Of a DNA stretch of 45,100 nucleotides, positions 34,853 to 44,388 are shown one piece after another. A program made the position numbers and the translations under genes. The stretch's first letter is position 1, and the number at the start of each line of letters is the position of its first letter. The notes under the pieces were generated by a model, which worked only from the letters and a program-made list of their open reading frames with translations, had not been told where the DNA came from and did not search any database. The stretch comes from Collinsella sp. (lineage in GTDB: Bacteria > Actinomycetota > Coriobacteriia > Coriobacteriales > Coriobacteriaceae): assembly GCA_019414345.1 (NCBI GenBank), contig DXMF01000011.1, positions 1 to 45,100 on the forward strand. The letters are read 5' to 3'.

Positions 34853-36130
34853 ATGTCCACTAAGTATGCAATCGTTGGCGGCAAGCTCATCGACGGTACC
34901 GGTGCCGAGCCGGTCGAGAACTCCCTCGTTCTCGTCGACGACAACGGCAAGATCGAGTACGCCGGTGTTATGCAGGACCTTCCCGAGGGCGTTGAGGTTA
35001 TCGACGCCGCCGGCAAGACTGTCCTTCCCGGCCTGATCGACACCCACCTGCACTTCTCGGGCAACCTGACCGACGATGACACCGATTGGGTCATGCAGCC
35101 GCTCCTCGAGAAGCAGGCCGTCGCCGTCAAGCAGGCCTACGACTGCCTCACCCACGGCCTCACCACCGTCTGCGAGATCGGCCGCTTTGGTATCCAGATT
35201 CGCGACTGCATCGACAAGGGCGTCTTTAAGGGTCCGCGCGTTCTGGCCACCGGCCTCGGCTTCTGCCGTGTTGCCGGTCACGGTGACTCCCACCACTGCA
35301 CCCAGGAGCTCAACAAGGAATCCCATCCCTGGGGCGACCAGGTCGACGGTCCTTGGGATCTGCGCAAGGCCGTCCGTCGTCGCCTGCGCGAGAACCCCGA
35401 TGCCATCAAGATCTGGGCTACCGGTGGCGGCATCTGGCGCTGGGACTCCGGTCGCGACCAGCACTATTGCTCCGAGGAGATCCAGGCCGTGGTCGAAGAG
35501 GCCAAGATGGTCGGTATCCCCGTGTGGAGCCACTGCTACAACAACCACGCCGCCGCCTACGATTCCGTTCGCTTTGGCTGCGAGCAGCTGATTCACGGCT
35601 TCGATATCGATGAGCGCACCATGGACCTCATGGCCGAGCAGGGAACCTTCTTCACCCCGACGATCGCCTTCCTGCCCACCTGGTACGCCACCTATCCTCC
35701 CGTCTACGTCCCCGAGCTGCACGACAAGTACGAGGGTACCCTGGTCGAGAAGGAGCTGCAGCGCAACTATGACTGCCTGCGCGAGGCCAAGAAGCGCGGC
35801 GTCGTCATGACGATCGGCTCTGACTCCTTCTCCTTCGTCACCCCGTACGGCACCTGCTCCATCGAGGAGATGTACGAGTTCGTCGACAAGATCGGCTTCA
35901 CCCCGGTCGAGACCATCACCTGCGCCACCCTCAACGGTGCCAAGATGTGCCACATCGAGGACGAGACCGGTTCCATCGAGGCCGGCAAGTGCGCCGACCT
36001 GCTGGTCGTCAACGGTGACGTCGCCGCCGACATCCACGTGCTCAACACCGACAACATGGACGTCATCATGAAGGACGGCTGGATTGTCGAGGCCGGCAGC
36101 TTCGGCGAGGCAAACAAGTACAGCGCCTAA
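34853..36130 (+). CDS. Metal-dependent amidohydrolase (imidazolonepropionase/prolidase-like)
   Basis: 425-residue TIM-barrel amidohydrolase that hydrolyses an amide, cyclic amide or dipeptide bond. The metal ligands are in place: DTHLHF (His 65 and 67), a Lys in AIKIWATGGG that would be carboxylated, WSHCYN, LIHGFD and the catalytic Asp in GSDSFS. The N-terminal strand pattern GGKLIDGTGAEP and the C-terminal GSIEAGKCADLLVV are standard for the family. AAGGAGGAA lies before the ATG. The permease upstream suggests the substrate is an imported amino-acid derivative. Substrate is not assignable from sequence. Confidence 0.9.
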   Translation: MSTKYAIVGGKLIDGTGAEPVENSLVLVDDNGKIEYAGVMQDLPEGVEVIDAAGKTVLPGLIDTHLHFSGNLTDDDTDWVMQPLLEKQAVAVKQAYDCLTHGLTTVCEIGRFGIQIRDCIDKGVFKGPRVLATGLGFCRVAGHGDSHHCTQELNKESHPWGDQVDGPWDLRKAVRRRLRENPDAIKIWATGGGIWRWDSGRDQHYCSEEIQAVVEEAKMVGIPVWSHCYNNHAAAYDSVRFGCEQLIHGFDIDERTMDLMAEQGTFFTPTIAFLPTWYATYPPVYVPELHDKYEGTLVEKELQRNYDCLREAKKRGVVMTIGSDSFSFVTPYGTCSIEEMYEFVDKIGFTPVETITCATLNGAKMCHIEDETGSIEAGKCADLLVVNGDVAADIHVLNTDNMDVIMKDGWIVEAGSFGEANKYSA

Positions 36131-36188
36131 GCTACCGTTTGTCGATGGCTGGATGTAAAACACAGTTTTTGATTGCATAATGCAATGG

Positions 36189-36215
36189 AGAGGGTCGCTT
36201 GCGGCCCTCTTTATT
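36189..36215 (+). terminator. Terminator after amidohydrolase
   Basis: AGAGGGTCGC and GCGGCCCTCT (one G-T pair) with a 2-nt loop, followed by TTTATT. It separates the metabolic genes from the sensor kinase. ATTGCATAATGCAAT (36172-36186), a perfect palindrome, sits just before it. Confidence 0.7.
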
Positions 36216-36241
36216 GCTATCGGTACTACGGACAAGAGGGG

Positions 36242-37633
36242 ATGACGGTGGATTTAAACAGGCTGAATCTGGGCAAGAGTTACAACTCTACCAAGGTCTT
36301 TCGTACGGCCCAGCATGTGGTTCAGGCCATCCTACTCGGTGTTGTCGTTCCGGCGCTTATCTTGCTGCTTATCTGGGATTTAACCGATAATCCCAATCCC
36401 GTTCCAGGCGTTGTCGTTATTGCAGGCCTGGTCATGCTGTGCTTCTTCTTCTCGTATGTCTTTGTGGTCCCCGATGACCTCACATCGAGCGCAACCGACC
36501 GCACGCTCGCCATCGCATCAAAAATATTTGCCTACACGTCGCGCGGCCTTACGCCCGAAGCGGCCCTGGGTGCCTCTAAAATCATCCTGTCCGAGACCAT
36601 CGCTTCTGCCATCTGCTTTACTGACGGCAGGCAGGTGCTGGCAAGCTGGGGCGAGGACTCGGCAAAGTGCCCTGCCGGAACCCCGGTAGTGCTCAAGACC
36701 ACGCTCAGCGTGATTGAGACGGGCGAGCAGAGCGTGTTTTCGCGTGATGCCTCCAATGAGACGGGCGGCTATTTTCCCCGTCTGCGTGCCGGTATTGTCG
36801 CGCCGCTTAGCGTGCGTGGTCATTGCGTGGGCACACTCGAGCTGTATTACCCCCGCCTGAGCAGCATCGATATGCGCCAGACGGCGCTTGCCTCGGGTTT
36901 CGCCGATCTCATTTCCACGCAGCTCGCCAGCTTTGAGCTCGAGCGCCAGGATGAGCTCACGGCCCGCGTTGAGCTCCGCGCTCTGCAGTCGCAGGTCGAT
37001 CCGCATTTTCTATTCAATACCATTAGCACGATCGTTTCGCTCGTTCGAACCGAGCCCGACAAGGCGCGATCGCTGCTGATCGACTTTTCCAACTACTATC
37101 GTCAGACGCTTTCCGACTCCGATACGCTCACCACGCTCGAGCACGAGGTGGAACAGGGCACCCGTTATATCAATCTTATGCAGGCCCGGTATGGCGACGG
37201 CCGTCTGCGCGTTTCGGTCGACATCGACTTTGAGGTGCGCGACAGCCTGGTGCCGCCGTTTATCTTGCAGCCGCTGCTCGAAAACTGCATCAAGCATGCG
37301 CAGCGCGAGACCGAGCCGCTTTCCATTCGTGTTAGGGCTTTTGAGACCGATGACGGCTTGGAGATCATCGTCGAAGATGACGGCATCGGTATGAGCGAAG
37401 AAGTCTGCGCGCATCTGTTTGAGCAGCATCGCCGAGAGGAGCCCGAAAGCATTACCGCCGACGGCTCCGTCAAGCGAGGCTGCGGCCTGGCGCTCTTCAA
37501 CGTGCTTCAGCGCATCCATTTCTTTTACGGAGAAGATTCTGGCATGCGCGTGAAGTCCCAGGAGGGCGTGGGAACGCAGGTCATCGTTGAGTTGAACGGC
37601 GAGCCGCATGAGCCGGCGCCGCTAACGGTGTAG
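36242..37633 (+). CDS. LytS-type sensor histidine kinase 1
   Basis: 463-residue membrane histidine kinase of the HisKA_7TM/LytS group. Two membrane segments at about residues 22-66 are followed by a GAF-like sensory region (about 90-225). Then come the phospho-acceptor motif QVDPHFLFNT and the HATPase_c domain with LLENCIKHA and DDGIGM motifs. It lacks the five-TM LYT sensor domain of classical LytS. The start is ATG 36242 or the GTG at 36248, since AGAGGGG lies immediately before. Its partner regulator begins 41 bp after the stop. Confidence 0.87.
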   Translation: MTVDLNRLNLGKSYNSTKVFRTAQHVVQAILLGVVVPALILLLIWDLTDNPNPVPGVVVIAGLVMLCFFFSYVFVVPDDLTSSATDRTLAIASKIFAYTSRGLTPEAALGASKIILSETIASAICFTDGRQVLASWGEDSAKCPAGTPVVLKTTLSVIETGEQSVFSRDASNETGGYFPRLRAGIVAPLSVRGHCVGTLELYYPRLSSIDMRQTALASGFADLISTQLASFELERQDELTARVELRALQSQVDPHFLFNTISTIVSLVRTEPDKARSLLIDFSNYYRQTLSDSDTLTTLEHEVEQGTRYINLMQARYGDGRLRVSVDIDFEVRDSLVPPFILQPLLENCIKHAQRETEPLSIRVRAFETDDGLEIIVEDDGIGMSEEVCAHLFEQHRREEPESITADGSVKRGCGLALFNVLQRIHFFYGEDSGMRVKSQEGVGTQVIVELNGEPHEPAPLTV

Positions 37634-37674
37634 CGCGCGGTTGGATTGAGAGAAAAAAAGAGGGGGAAGCGCAT

Positions 37675-38409
37675 ATGTCCGAAGGCTGGAACATCTTGGT
37701 GGTTGACGACGAGCCTCCAATTAGGGCTGAGCTACGCTATCTGTTGGAAAAGGATGCGCGTGTGGGCCAGATTGCCGAGGCGGGCAATGTCACCGAAGCC
37801 GTGGAATCGATTCTGTCGAACAAGCCCGACGTGCTGTTTTTAGACATTACCATGCCCGGTCGCTCGGGAATTGAGCTTGCCGAGACGCTTCAGAACCTAA
37901 AGACACCGCCGGTCGTGGTGTTTGTGACGGCATTTGCCGAGTATGCGGCCGATGCCTATAACCTCGATGCCGTCGATTACATCGTCAAGCCGGTCGAGGA
38001 TGCTCGCCTGTCAAAGGCGCTCGATAAGATCGAGACCGCCCTGGGCGCTCGCCGTGTCGTCCGTGCTCCGCGCCAGCCTTTGCGCCTGACGGTGGATCGT
38101 GGGGGTAAAAAGGTGTTCATTCCCGTGGCGGATGTCTGCTACTTTGAGGCGCGCGCCGATTTTTGCAACGCCGTCTGCGCCGAGGGAACATATCTGATCA
38201 ATGAGTCGATTTCATCGCTCGAGCGGCGCCTGGCCTCCGAGGGCTTTATCCGTGTCCACCGCAGCTATCTGGTCAATTTGGAAGACGTGCACAATGTCGA
38301 GATCGGTTCTACGGGTCTTATGGAACTCAGGCTCGATCGCGTAACCTCGACGGTGCCCGTGTCCCGTCGTCGCGCTGCCGAGGTTAAGGCGCGCCTGGGG
38401 CTTGTGTAG
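37675..38409 (+). CDS. LytTR response regulator 1
   Basis: 244-residue regulator. The receiver domain (residues 1-120) has acidic pocket VVDDEPPIR, phospho-acceptor Asp in VLFLDITMPG, Thr in VFVTAF and Lys in VDYIVKPV. A LytTR DNA-binding domain (about 140-240) follows, with IRVHRSYLVNL and PVSRRR. It is encoded right after its kinase and probably binds direct-repeat sites at target promoters. AGAGGGGGAAG precedes the ATG. Confidence 0.93.
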   Translation: MSEGWNILVVDDEPPIRAELRYLLEKDARVGQIAEAGNVTEAVESILSNKPDVLFLDITMPGRSGIELAETLQNLKTPPVVVFVTAFAEYAADAYNLDAVDYIVKPVEDARLSKALDKIETALGARRVVRAPRQPLRLTVDRGGKKVFIPVADVCYFEARADFCNAVCAEGTYLINESISSLERRLASEGFIRVHRSYLVNLEDVHNVEIGSTGLMELRLDRVTSTVPVSRRRAAEVKARLGLV

Positions 38410-38501
38410 ACGGTCTGCATGCCATCGTTTGCCGACGCGGGTTTGGCATGGGCGCGTGGTGGGCATAATGGGTGACATCGAATGAAATCGAAAGGATCAT
38501 T

Positions 38502-39446
38502 ATGCCTGCGCTTATTACGCATCATCTGTTTGGCGAGGAAAGCATCGATCGTCTGCCGCAGGGCGTCATTACGTCCGACGAGGAACGCATTGCCTTTATC
38601 CTGGGCAACCAGGGTCCCGACCCGTTTTTCTTCCACATCCTGACGCCGCGCGTTTCCGACTGCACGCTGCTGGCGCAGGCCATGCATCGCTCGCGCATGT
38701 CGCGCCAGTTCTCGTGCCTGCGCGACGGCGTGTCCCATCTGCTCCCGCGCGATGCCAACTTGGGCCGCGCCTTTGCGCTGGGCCTGCTGTCGCACTACGT
38801 GCTCGACCGTAATGCGCACCCCTTTGTCTACGAGCAGCAGTTTGGCATTGTCGAGTCCGATCCCGAGCTGGAGGATTCGGGCAGCCAGGTCCATGCGGTG
38901 CTCGAAAGTGACCTGGACGTGTTGATGCTGCAGCTCAAGCGCGACGGGGCCACGGTCGAGGACTATCCGCCGGCGGGCGAGATCGTCACCACCGACCGCA
39001 TCAATCGCGTGGCCGGCGTGCTGATGAGCTATGTTGCCGGGCGTGTGTACGGTATCGATATCCCAGCGGGGGAGTACGGTGCCGCCGTTGCCGACATGCA
39101 GCTGCTCTATCGCGCCATTGAACCGGCGGGTTCGGCCAAGACGCGTGCAATTGCCCTGGTCGAGGGCCTAGTACACGACTACTCGCTGCTCGACGGCCTT
39201 GCCCATCGCGTGACGACGGAGCTGCCCGAGCGCACCGGCAATCTGGGCCATCTGACATGGAAGAATCCCTTTACCGATGAGGTCTCGAACGAGAGTTTCC
39301 CCGAGGTCTTTGACCGCGCGCTGGTCGATTACGAGTGCACGGTCACCCGCTTTATCGAGACCGGCGATATGGAGGCCGTGACCGGCCATATCAACTACAG
39401 CGGTCGCGTGCTTGAAGCCGATGAGGAGTTCGACCGCGAGGAATAG
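38502..39446 (+). CDS. Zinc-dependent phospholipase C-like protein
   Basis: 314-residue protein of the zinc-dependent phospholipase C/S1-P1 nuclease type (PF00882-like). The metal-site motifs are MPALITHHLFGEE at the start, FILGNQGPDPFFF, and ALGLLSHYVLDRNAHPFVYEQ with the HxxxD/H arrangement. There is no signal peptide, so it is probably cytoplasmic. The ATG at 38502 follows GAAAGGA. A -10-like CATAAT with GGG before it lies at 38461-38469. The substrate is unknown. Confidence 0.8.
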   Translation: MPALITHHLFGEESIDRLPQGVITSDEERIAFILGNQGPDPFFFHILTPRVSDCTLLAQAMHRSRMSRQFSCLRDGVSHLLPRDANLGRAFALGLLSHYVLDRNAHPFVYEQQFGIVESDPELEDSGSQVHAVLESDLDVLMLQLKRDGATVEDYPPAGEIVTTDRINRVAGVLMSYVAGRVYGIDIPAGEYGAAVADMQLLYRAIEPAGSAKTRAIALVEGLVHDYSLLDGLAHRVTTELPERTGNLGHLTWKNPFTDEVSNESFPEVFDRALVDYECTVTRFIETGDMEAVTGHINYSGRVLEADEEFDREE

Positions 39447-39547
39447 GGCCCGTGCGTGTCCCTTTGCCGAATCCTTACCGGTGCCTCTGTGCAATTGGGG
39501 TACGATGAACTGACTGCATATCGGGCGAACACGAAGGGTCCCTGTCC

Positions 39548-40807
39548 ATGAAATACACCAAGCTCGAGCGTAACTGGGTTATGTACGATGTGGGCAATTC
39601 GGCCCTCGTGTTGCTCAACACTTCGGTGGTGCCCATCTACTTTAACGCCATCAATACCGGTGCTTCCTCGGCCGATCTGGTGGTCGCTTGGGGTAGCGCG
39701 CAGACGATTGCCTCGCTGGTCATTGCCATGCTCATGCCCATTCTGGGCGCGCTTGCCGATTACGCCGGCAACAAGATCAAGTTTTTCTTGGGCTTCTTCC
39801 TCACGGGCTTGGTGCTTTGCCTGGCGCAGGCTATCCCAATGTCCGCCATGGCATTTTTGACCGTGTACGTGCTGTGCACCATCGGCCTTAACTCTTCTAT
39901 GACGTTCTATGACGCCATGCTGCCCGACATTACCACCGACGAGCGCATGGATGCCGTGTCCAGCTCGGGCTATGCCTGGGGCTACATCGGTTCCACCGTG
40001 CCGTTCATCATCTGCCTGGCGCTTATCATGGGTGGTCCCGCTCTTGGCGTCCCCACCATGCTGGCAACGCGTCTGTCGTTTGTCATCACTGGTGCCTGGT
40101 GGCTCATCTTTACCCTGCCGCTCATTCGCACCTATAAGCAAAAGTACGGTCGCGAGCGCGGTCCCGAGGACACCATCGGCCACATCGTGGGCGGCGTGTT
40201 CTCCGAGGTCGTACACACCATGCGCGAGATCGCCCACAACAAGACCGTGCTGGTCTATATGATCGCGTTCTTCTTCTACATCGACGGTGTGCACACGGTC
40301 ATTTCCATGGCAACCAGCTACGGTTCGGCTCTGGGCATCGACTCGACCCAGCTGGTACTGGCCCTGCTCGTTACACAGTTCGTGGCCTTTCCGTCCGCCA
40401 TCATCTACGGCAAGCTCGCCGGACGCGTGGGCACGCTCAACATGATCCTGGTGGCGGTCGCCGCCTACATGGGCATTGTGCTGTTCGCCGCGTTTTTCCT
40501 CAAGACCGCCTTTGAATTCTGGGTGCTTGCCATTATGGTCGGCCTGTTCCAGGGTGGCGTGCAGGCACTCAGCCGTAGCTACTTTGGCCGCATCATCCCC
40601 AAGGAAAAGTCCAACGAGTACTACGGCTTCTTTGACATCTTTGGGCGCTATGCAAGCGTTATGGGCACCTTTCTGGTGTCGGTCGTCACCTCGCTGACTG
40701 GCAACCCGTCGCTGGGCGTTCTTTCCATTGCTGTGCTGCTGATCGTTGGCTTTATGCTGCTGGCCCGCTTGTCTCGCATGACTCGAGCGGCAGAGCATGC
40801 CGCATAG
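39548..40807 (+). CDS. MFS transporter, UMF1/Atg22-like
   Basis: 419-residue 12-TM transporter. The beginning KLERNWVMYDVGNSALVLL and the stretch TFYDAMLPDITTDERMDAVSSSGYAWGYIG are typical of the UMF1 (Atg22/BtlA-like) branch of the MFS. In yeast, Atg22 exports amino acids from vacuoles; bacterial substrates are mostly unknown. It appears monocistronic, with a GGGGTACGAT -10-like motif at 39497-39506. Confidence 0.87.
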   Translation: MKYTKLERNWVMYDVGNSALVLLNTSVVPIYFNAINTGASSADLVVAWGSAQTIASLVIAMLMPILGALADYAGNKIKFFLGFFLTGLVLCLAQAIPMSAMAFLTVYVLCTIGLNSSMTFYDAMLPDITTDERMDAVSSSGYAWGYIGSTVPFIICLALIMGGPALGVPTMLATRLSFVITGAWWLIFTLPLIRTYKQKYGRERGPEDTIGHIVGGVFSEVVHTMREIAHNKTVLVYMIAFFFYIDGVHTVISMATSYGSALGIDSTQLVLALLVTQFVAFPSAIIYGKLAGRVGTLNMILVAVAAYMGIVLFAAFFLKTAFEFWVLAIMVGLFQGGVQALSRSYFGRIIPKEKSNEYYGFFDIFGRYASVMGTFLVSVVTSLTGNPSLGVLSIAVLLIVGFMLLARLSRMTRAAEHAA

Positions 40808-40977
40808 GAGCGAGCGGCTATTGTGCCTGTCCGCGGTACTCTTTTGGGGTTATCCGCAATAAACATTGCGACTTGCGAGCAATGATTTGCCCAAGTGGGT
40901 ATGATGGAATCAGCTAGGTCGCGGGGCGTCGCCTGTGTTTGGCGGCGCCTCGTTTTTGTGTTGCAGGGAGGGAAGGC

Positions 40978-42165
40978 ATGAACGCCACGGTTGTGATTCC
41001 AACATATTGGGCGGGCGATGATGCCCATGCAAACGCTCCCGGTGTCTATGACCACTCGACGAAACTCAACGCCACCAATCCCGAGCTCGATCACTGTCTT
41101 GCTTCGCTCGAGCAGGTACGCGATATTCCGCGAATCATCCTTTTGGTGGTCTGTCCCATCTCGGCCACGGCGGATGTGTCGAAGCGCGTACGCGAAATCG
41201 TCGACGTGCACCCTACGCTCAAAGTTACCGTAGTCACCAATACCCAGGCATCACGTATCGCCGACCGCGTAGCGCAGATTGCGCCCAAGGGTTCGGGAGA
41301 ATGCGTGAGTCTGCGCGGCTATGGCGCCATCCGCAATATGGGACTTGCCTGTGCCGCCGTGCTGGGTCACGATGCCGTCATCTTTTTGGATGACGACGAG
41401 ACTGTCATCGATGCCGACTTTATGAAACGCGCGACTTACGCGTTGGGGCAGCAGACGCGTCAGGGCCTGCCGATCTTGGTTAAGAGCGGCTACTTTTACG
41501 ATCGAGACGGATCGCCGCTGGCCCCCACGGACAAGGTGGGCATCTGCCACCGTTGGTGGACCAAGCGTATTGAGTTCAATCGCTGGATGAAAAAGGCGCT
41601 CTCGGGTACCCGTATTTCGCGTTCAAACTATGTGTGCGGCGGCCTTATGGCCCTCCATGCCCGCGCCTTTACCCGCGTGGCATTTGACCCGTTTATCACT
41701 CGTGGCGAGGACCTGGACTACCTCTTTAATATGCGCATATTTGGCTACGACGTATGGTTTGATAACGAGTGGACCGTGCGCCATCTGCCGCCCGAGTCCG
41801 AGAAACGCTCGCCGCGCTTTATGCAGGACGTGTACCGTTGGTACTACGAACGTGCCAAGCTAACGTTTGCCGCGCATCAGAAAGAGCTCATTCCCGTTAC
41901 AGCCGCGTCTCTCATGCCCTATCCGGGCCCGTGGATTTCGCGCGAGCTTGACGATCGCGTGCGTAAGACTGCCATGGTCCGCAGCATATTTACCCGCGAG
42001 CACGAGGGATACCTACGCATTTGGCGCCACGGTATTGACGAGGCCAGGACCTACGCACGCCAAAACGCCGCAAGCTACCTGCGTTTCCAGAGCTTCTGGC
42101 CCAAGATTATGGATGGGCTCTGGCGTGACGCCCAGCTGACCAGCATCCTGGAGGGGACTGAATGA
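40978..42165 (+). CDS. GT-A glycosyltransferase-like protein
   Basis: 395-residue protein with a GT-A (family 2-like) fold. The start VVIPTYWAGDD, the metal-binding FLDDDETVID near residue 138 and TRGEDLDYLFNMRIFGYDVW near 240 are the expected elements. No membrane segment is seen, so it acts in the cytoplasm, possibly on a cell-envelope glycan. AGGGAGGGAAGG precedes the ATG at 40978. Its stop overlaps the start of the next kinase gene (ATGA), so it is translationally coupled with the signalling pair. Confidence 0.83.
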   Translation: MNATVVIPTYWAGDDAHANAPGVYDHSTKLNATNPELDHCLASLEQVRDIPRIILLVVCPISATADVSKRVREIVDVHPTLKVTVVTNTQASRIADRVAQIAPKGSGECVSLRGYGAIRNMGLACAAVLGHDAVIFLDDDETVIDADFMKRATYALGQQTRQGLPILVKSGYFYDRDGSPLAPTDKVGICHRWWTKRIEFNRWMKKALSGTRISRSNYVCGGLMALHARAFTRVAFDPFITRGEDLDYLFNMRIFGYDVWFDNEWTVRHLPPESEKRSPRFMQDVYRWYYERAKLTFAAHQKELIPVTAASLMPYPGPWISRELDDRVRKTAMVRSIFTREHEGYLRIWRHGIDEARTYARQNAASYLRFQSFWPKIMDGLWRDAQLTSILEGTE

Positions 42166-43505
42166 TCGACCGCCGCGCCCAGCGCGATAGTTCAATGTCA
42201 ATCTTTCGCATCATTGCCGTATCCTGCGCCATTTGTGTACTGGTGTACTTTGTTTTTGCCCTGGCGACTGGAATCGAGCCAATCGCGACCGTGGTCGCCT
42301 GTACGCTGCTATGCATCTTCCTGTGTATCTTTATCTTTTTGACGCTCAATTCCGATTCGGTTCGCTCGCAGTACACCGAGGAGACGCTCTCGGTGGCCTC
42401 GGCCATGCTCGAGGACATTAAAGGCGGTCTGACGCAGGAGTCAGCACGTCTGGTGTGCCAGCGCATTTTGCCCGAGACACGCGCCATGACAGTTGCCGTT
42501 ACCGACGAGAGCAGCGTACTGGCCTGCGCGGGCGAGTTTGAGGAAAAGCTGCTGCCCAATTCTCCCATTCATACGCTCGCCACGCGCTACGTCATCGAAC
42601 ACGGTATCGTCCAGTCGTTCAACCGCGTGGTGGACGTGGTGGGTTCGGATGGCTCACACAACCAGGTCCCCGCTGGCATCATCGCACCCATCAAGGTGGG
42701 CGACCGCACCGTCGGCACGCTCAAGTTCTATTACAAGACCCCGCGTGCCGTCGACCGTACCCAGTATGCGCTCGCCTCGGGTTTTGCCGAAATCCTGTCC
42801 ACGCAGCTCGCCATTCACGAGCTCGAGGTGCAAAAGGAGCTCACGGCCCGTGCCGAGGTGCGTGCCCTGCAGGCGCAGATTAACCCGCACTTCCTGTTCA
42901 ACACGCTCAACACCATCGCATCGTTTACGCGTACCGACCCGCTGCGCGCCCGCGAGCTGCTGCGCGAGTTCTCCTCGTTCTATCGCGCAACGCTCGACAA
43001 TTCGGGCTCCCTCATTCCCGTGTCGCGCGAGGTCGCACAGACCAAGCGCTACCTGACGTTTGAGAAGGCGCGCTTTGGCGAGGATCGCGTGCTGGCGACC
43101 TTTGACGTGTCCGAGGACGTCGAGGACACGCTGGTTCCGGCATTTGTGATCCAACCGATTGTCGAGAACGCCGTGCGTCACGGCATGGGTGATGCCAGTG
43201 CGCTGAAGATTGACGTGACGGTGCGCAGGGATGGTGACGATGCGATTTTGATTTCGGTGGCCGATGACGGTGTGGGCATGGACGAGGGCATCGCTGCCAG
43301 ACTGTTTGACGAGCGCTCTGCCCGTCCCGACGCCAGCTCCCCGCAGGGTGGCGGCGCCGGCGTTGCCATGCACAATATTTCGGAGCGCATTCATCGCTTT
43401 TATGGGCCGCACTCCTATACGCGCGTCGAATCGGCGCCGGGTAAGGGCACTAAAGTGCTCCTACATCTCGATTTGTCGGAGAGCATCTTCGACATTCAAG
43501 AGTAG
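42162..43505 (+). CDS. LytS-type sensor histidine kinase 2
   Basis: 447-residue histidine kinase, paralogous to the one at 36242. Two hydrophobic segments occupy about residues 13-60, followed by a GAF-like region. The acceptor motif is QINPHFLFNT and the ATPase motifs are PIVENAVRHG and DDGVGM. It overlaps the glycosyltransferase stop by 4 bp and is followed by its regulator after 72 bp. There is no LYT five-TM domain. The signal is unknown but the coupling suggests envelope sugar or wall stress. Confidence 0.87.
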   Translation: MIDRRAQRDSSMSIFRIIAVSCAICVLVYFVFALATGIEPIATVVACTLLCIFLCIFIFLTLNSDSVRSQYTEETLSVASAMLEDIKGGLTQESARLVCQRILPETRAMTVAVTDESSVLACAGEFEEKLLPNSPIHTLATRYVIEHGIVQSFNRVVDVVGSDGSHNQVPAGIIAPIKVGDRTVGTLKFYYKTPRAVDRTQYALASGFAEILSTQLAIHELEVQKELTARAEVRALQAQINPHFLFNTLNTIASFTRTDPLRARELLREFSSFYRATLDNSGSLIPVSREVAQTKRYLTFEKARFGEDRVLATFDVSEDVEDTLVPAFVIQPIVENAVRHGMGDASALKIDVTVRRDGDDAILISVADDGVGMDEGIAARLFDERSARPDASSPQGGGAGVAMHNISERIHRFYGPHSYTRVESAPGKGTKVLLHLDLSESIFDIQE

Positions 43506-43577
43506 AATAATTGGTCACGGGCTTAACGCCGGTTGGCGTATGCCCGACGTAGTTAGTTGACGAAAGGTTTTATCCCC

Positions 43578-44294
43578 ATGCTGCGTGCGATGATTGTGGA
43601 TGATGAGGCCCCGGCCCGTTCGGAACTTCGCTTCTTGCTCGAGCAGACGGGCAAGATCGGCACGATCACAGAAGCGTCGAGCGTTCGCTCCGCCATCGAG
43701 ATGCTTATGGAGAGTCGCGTTGATGTCGTGTTCCTCGATATTTCGATGCCTGGCGCTTCGGGTCTGCAACTTGCCGAGGCGCTGCATAAGCTTAAGAATC
43801 CGCCGGCGATCGTGTTTGTGACCGCGTACAGCGATCATGCGGTTGAGGCGTTTGATGTGGATGCCGTCGACTATCTGATGAAGCCGGTAGAGGAAGCCCG
43901 CCTGGATCGTGCAATCGAGAAGGTCATGCAGCGCACGAAGCCCGTTGCGGACAGCAAGGTGACCATCGAGCGCATCCCGGTGGAGAAGGGCGGCCGCAAG
44001 GTGCTTATCCCCGTGGACGACATTCGCTTCATTATGGCCAAGGACGATTACTCCTGTATCTATACCGTCGACGACCGTTTTTTGTCGACGACCTCGCTGG
44101 CACAGTTCGAGGCCAAGCTCTGTGATTTTGGCTTCTTCCGCGTTCACCGCCGCTATATCGTTAACTTGGCGTGTGTTACCGACGTCGAGACGGTTCCCTC
44201 GGGCGCTATCCAGCTGGGCATTACGGGCGTCGACGAACGCGTACCGGTTTCGCGCCGTCGCGTCGTACCGCTCAAGAAGGCCCTGAGCCTCTAG
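43578..44294 (+). CDS. LytTR response regulator 2
   Basis: 238-residue regulator with receiver motifs MIVDDEAPAR, phospho-acceptor Asp in VVFLDISMPG, Thr in VFVTAYS and Lys in VDYLMKPV, and a C-terminal LytTR domain with FRVHRRYIVNL and PVSRRR. The ATG at 43578 follows GAAAGG and replaces an upstream TTG. It is the partner of the kinase at 42162, ending the glycosyltransferase-kinase-regulator operon. Confidence 0.92.
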   Translation: MLRAMIVDDEAPARSELRFLLEQTGKIGTITEASSVRSAIEMLMESRVDVVFLDISMPGASGLQLAEALHKLKNPPAIVFVTAYSDHAVEAFDVDAVDYLMKPVEEARLDRAIEKVMQRTKPVADSKVTIERIPVEKGGRKVLIPVDDIRFIMAKDDYSCIYTVDDRFLSTTSLAQFEAKLCDFGFFRVHRRYIVNLACVTDVETVPSGAIQLGITGVDERVPVSRRRVVPLKKALSL

Positions 44295-44301
44295 CACACC
44301 G

Positions 44302-44351
44302 GCCCCGCAGCCCTGTAGACCAAAATCGTCTGCGGAGCCGCGGGGCTTTTT
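44302..44351 (+). terminator. Terminator after regulator 2
   Basis: GCCCCGC and GCGGGGC with a long loop containing a second possible pair, CCGCAG/CTGCGG. The stem is followed by TTTTT. It ends the operon before the phosphodiesterase gene. Confidence 0.75.
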
Positions 44352-44388
44352 GTATGAATGCACCAAATCGTTTTGCGGAAGGGATCCC

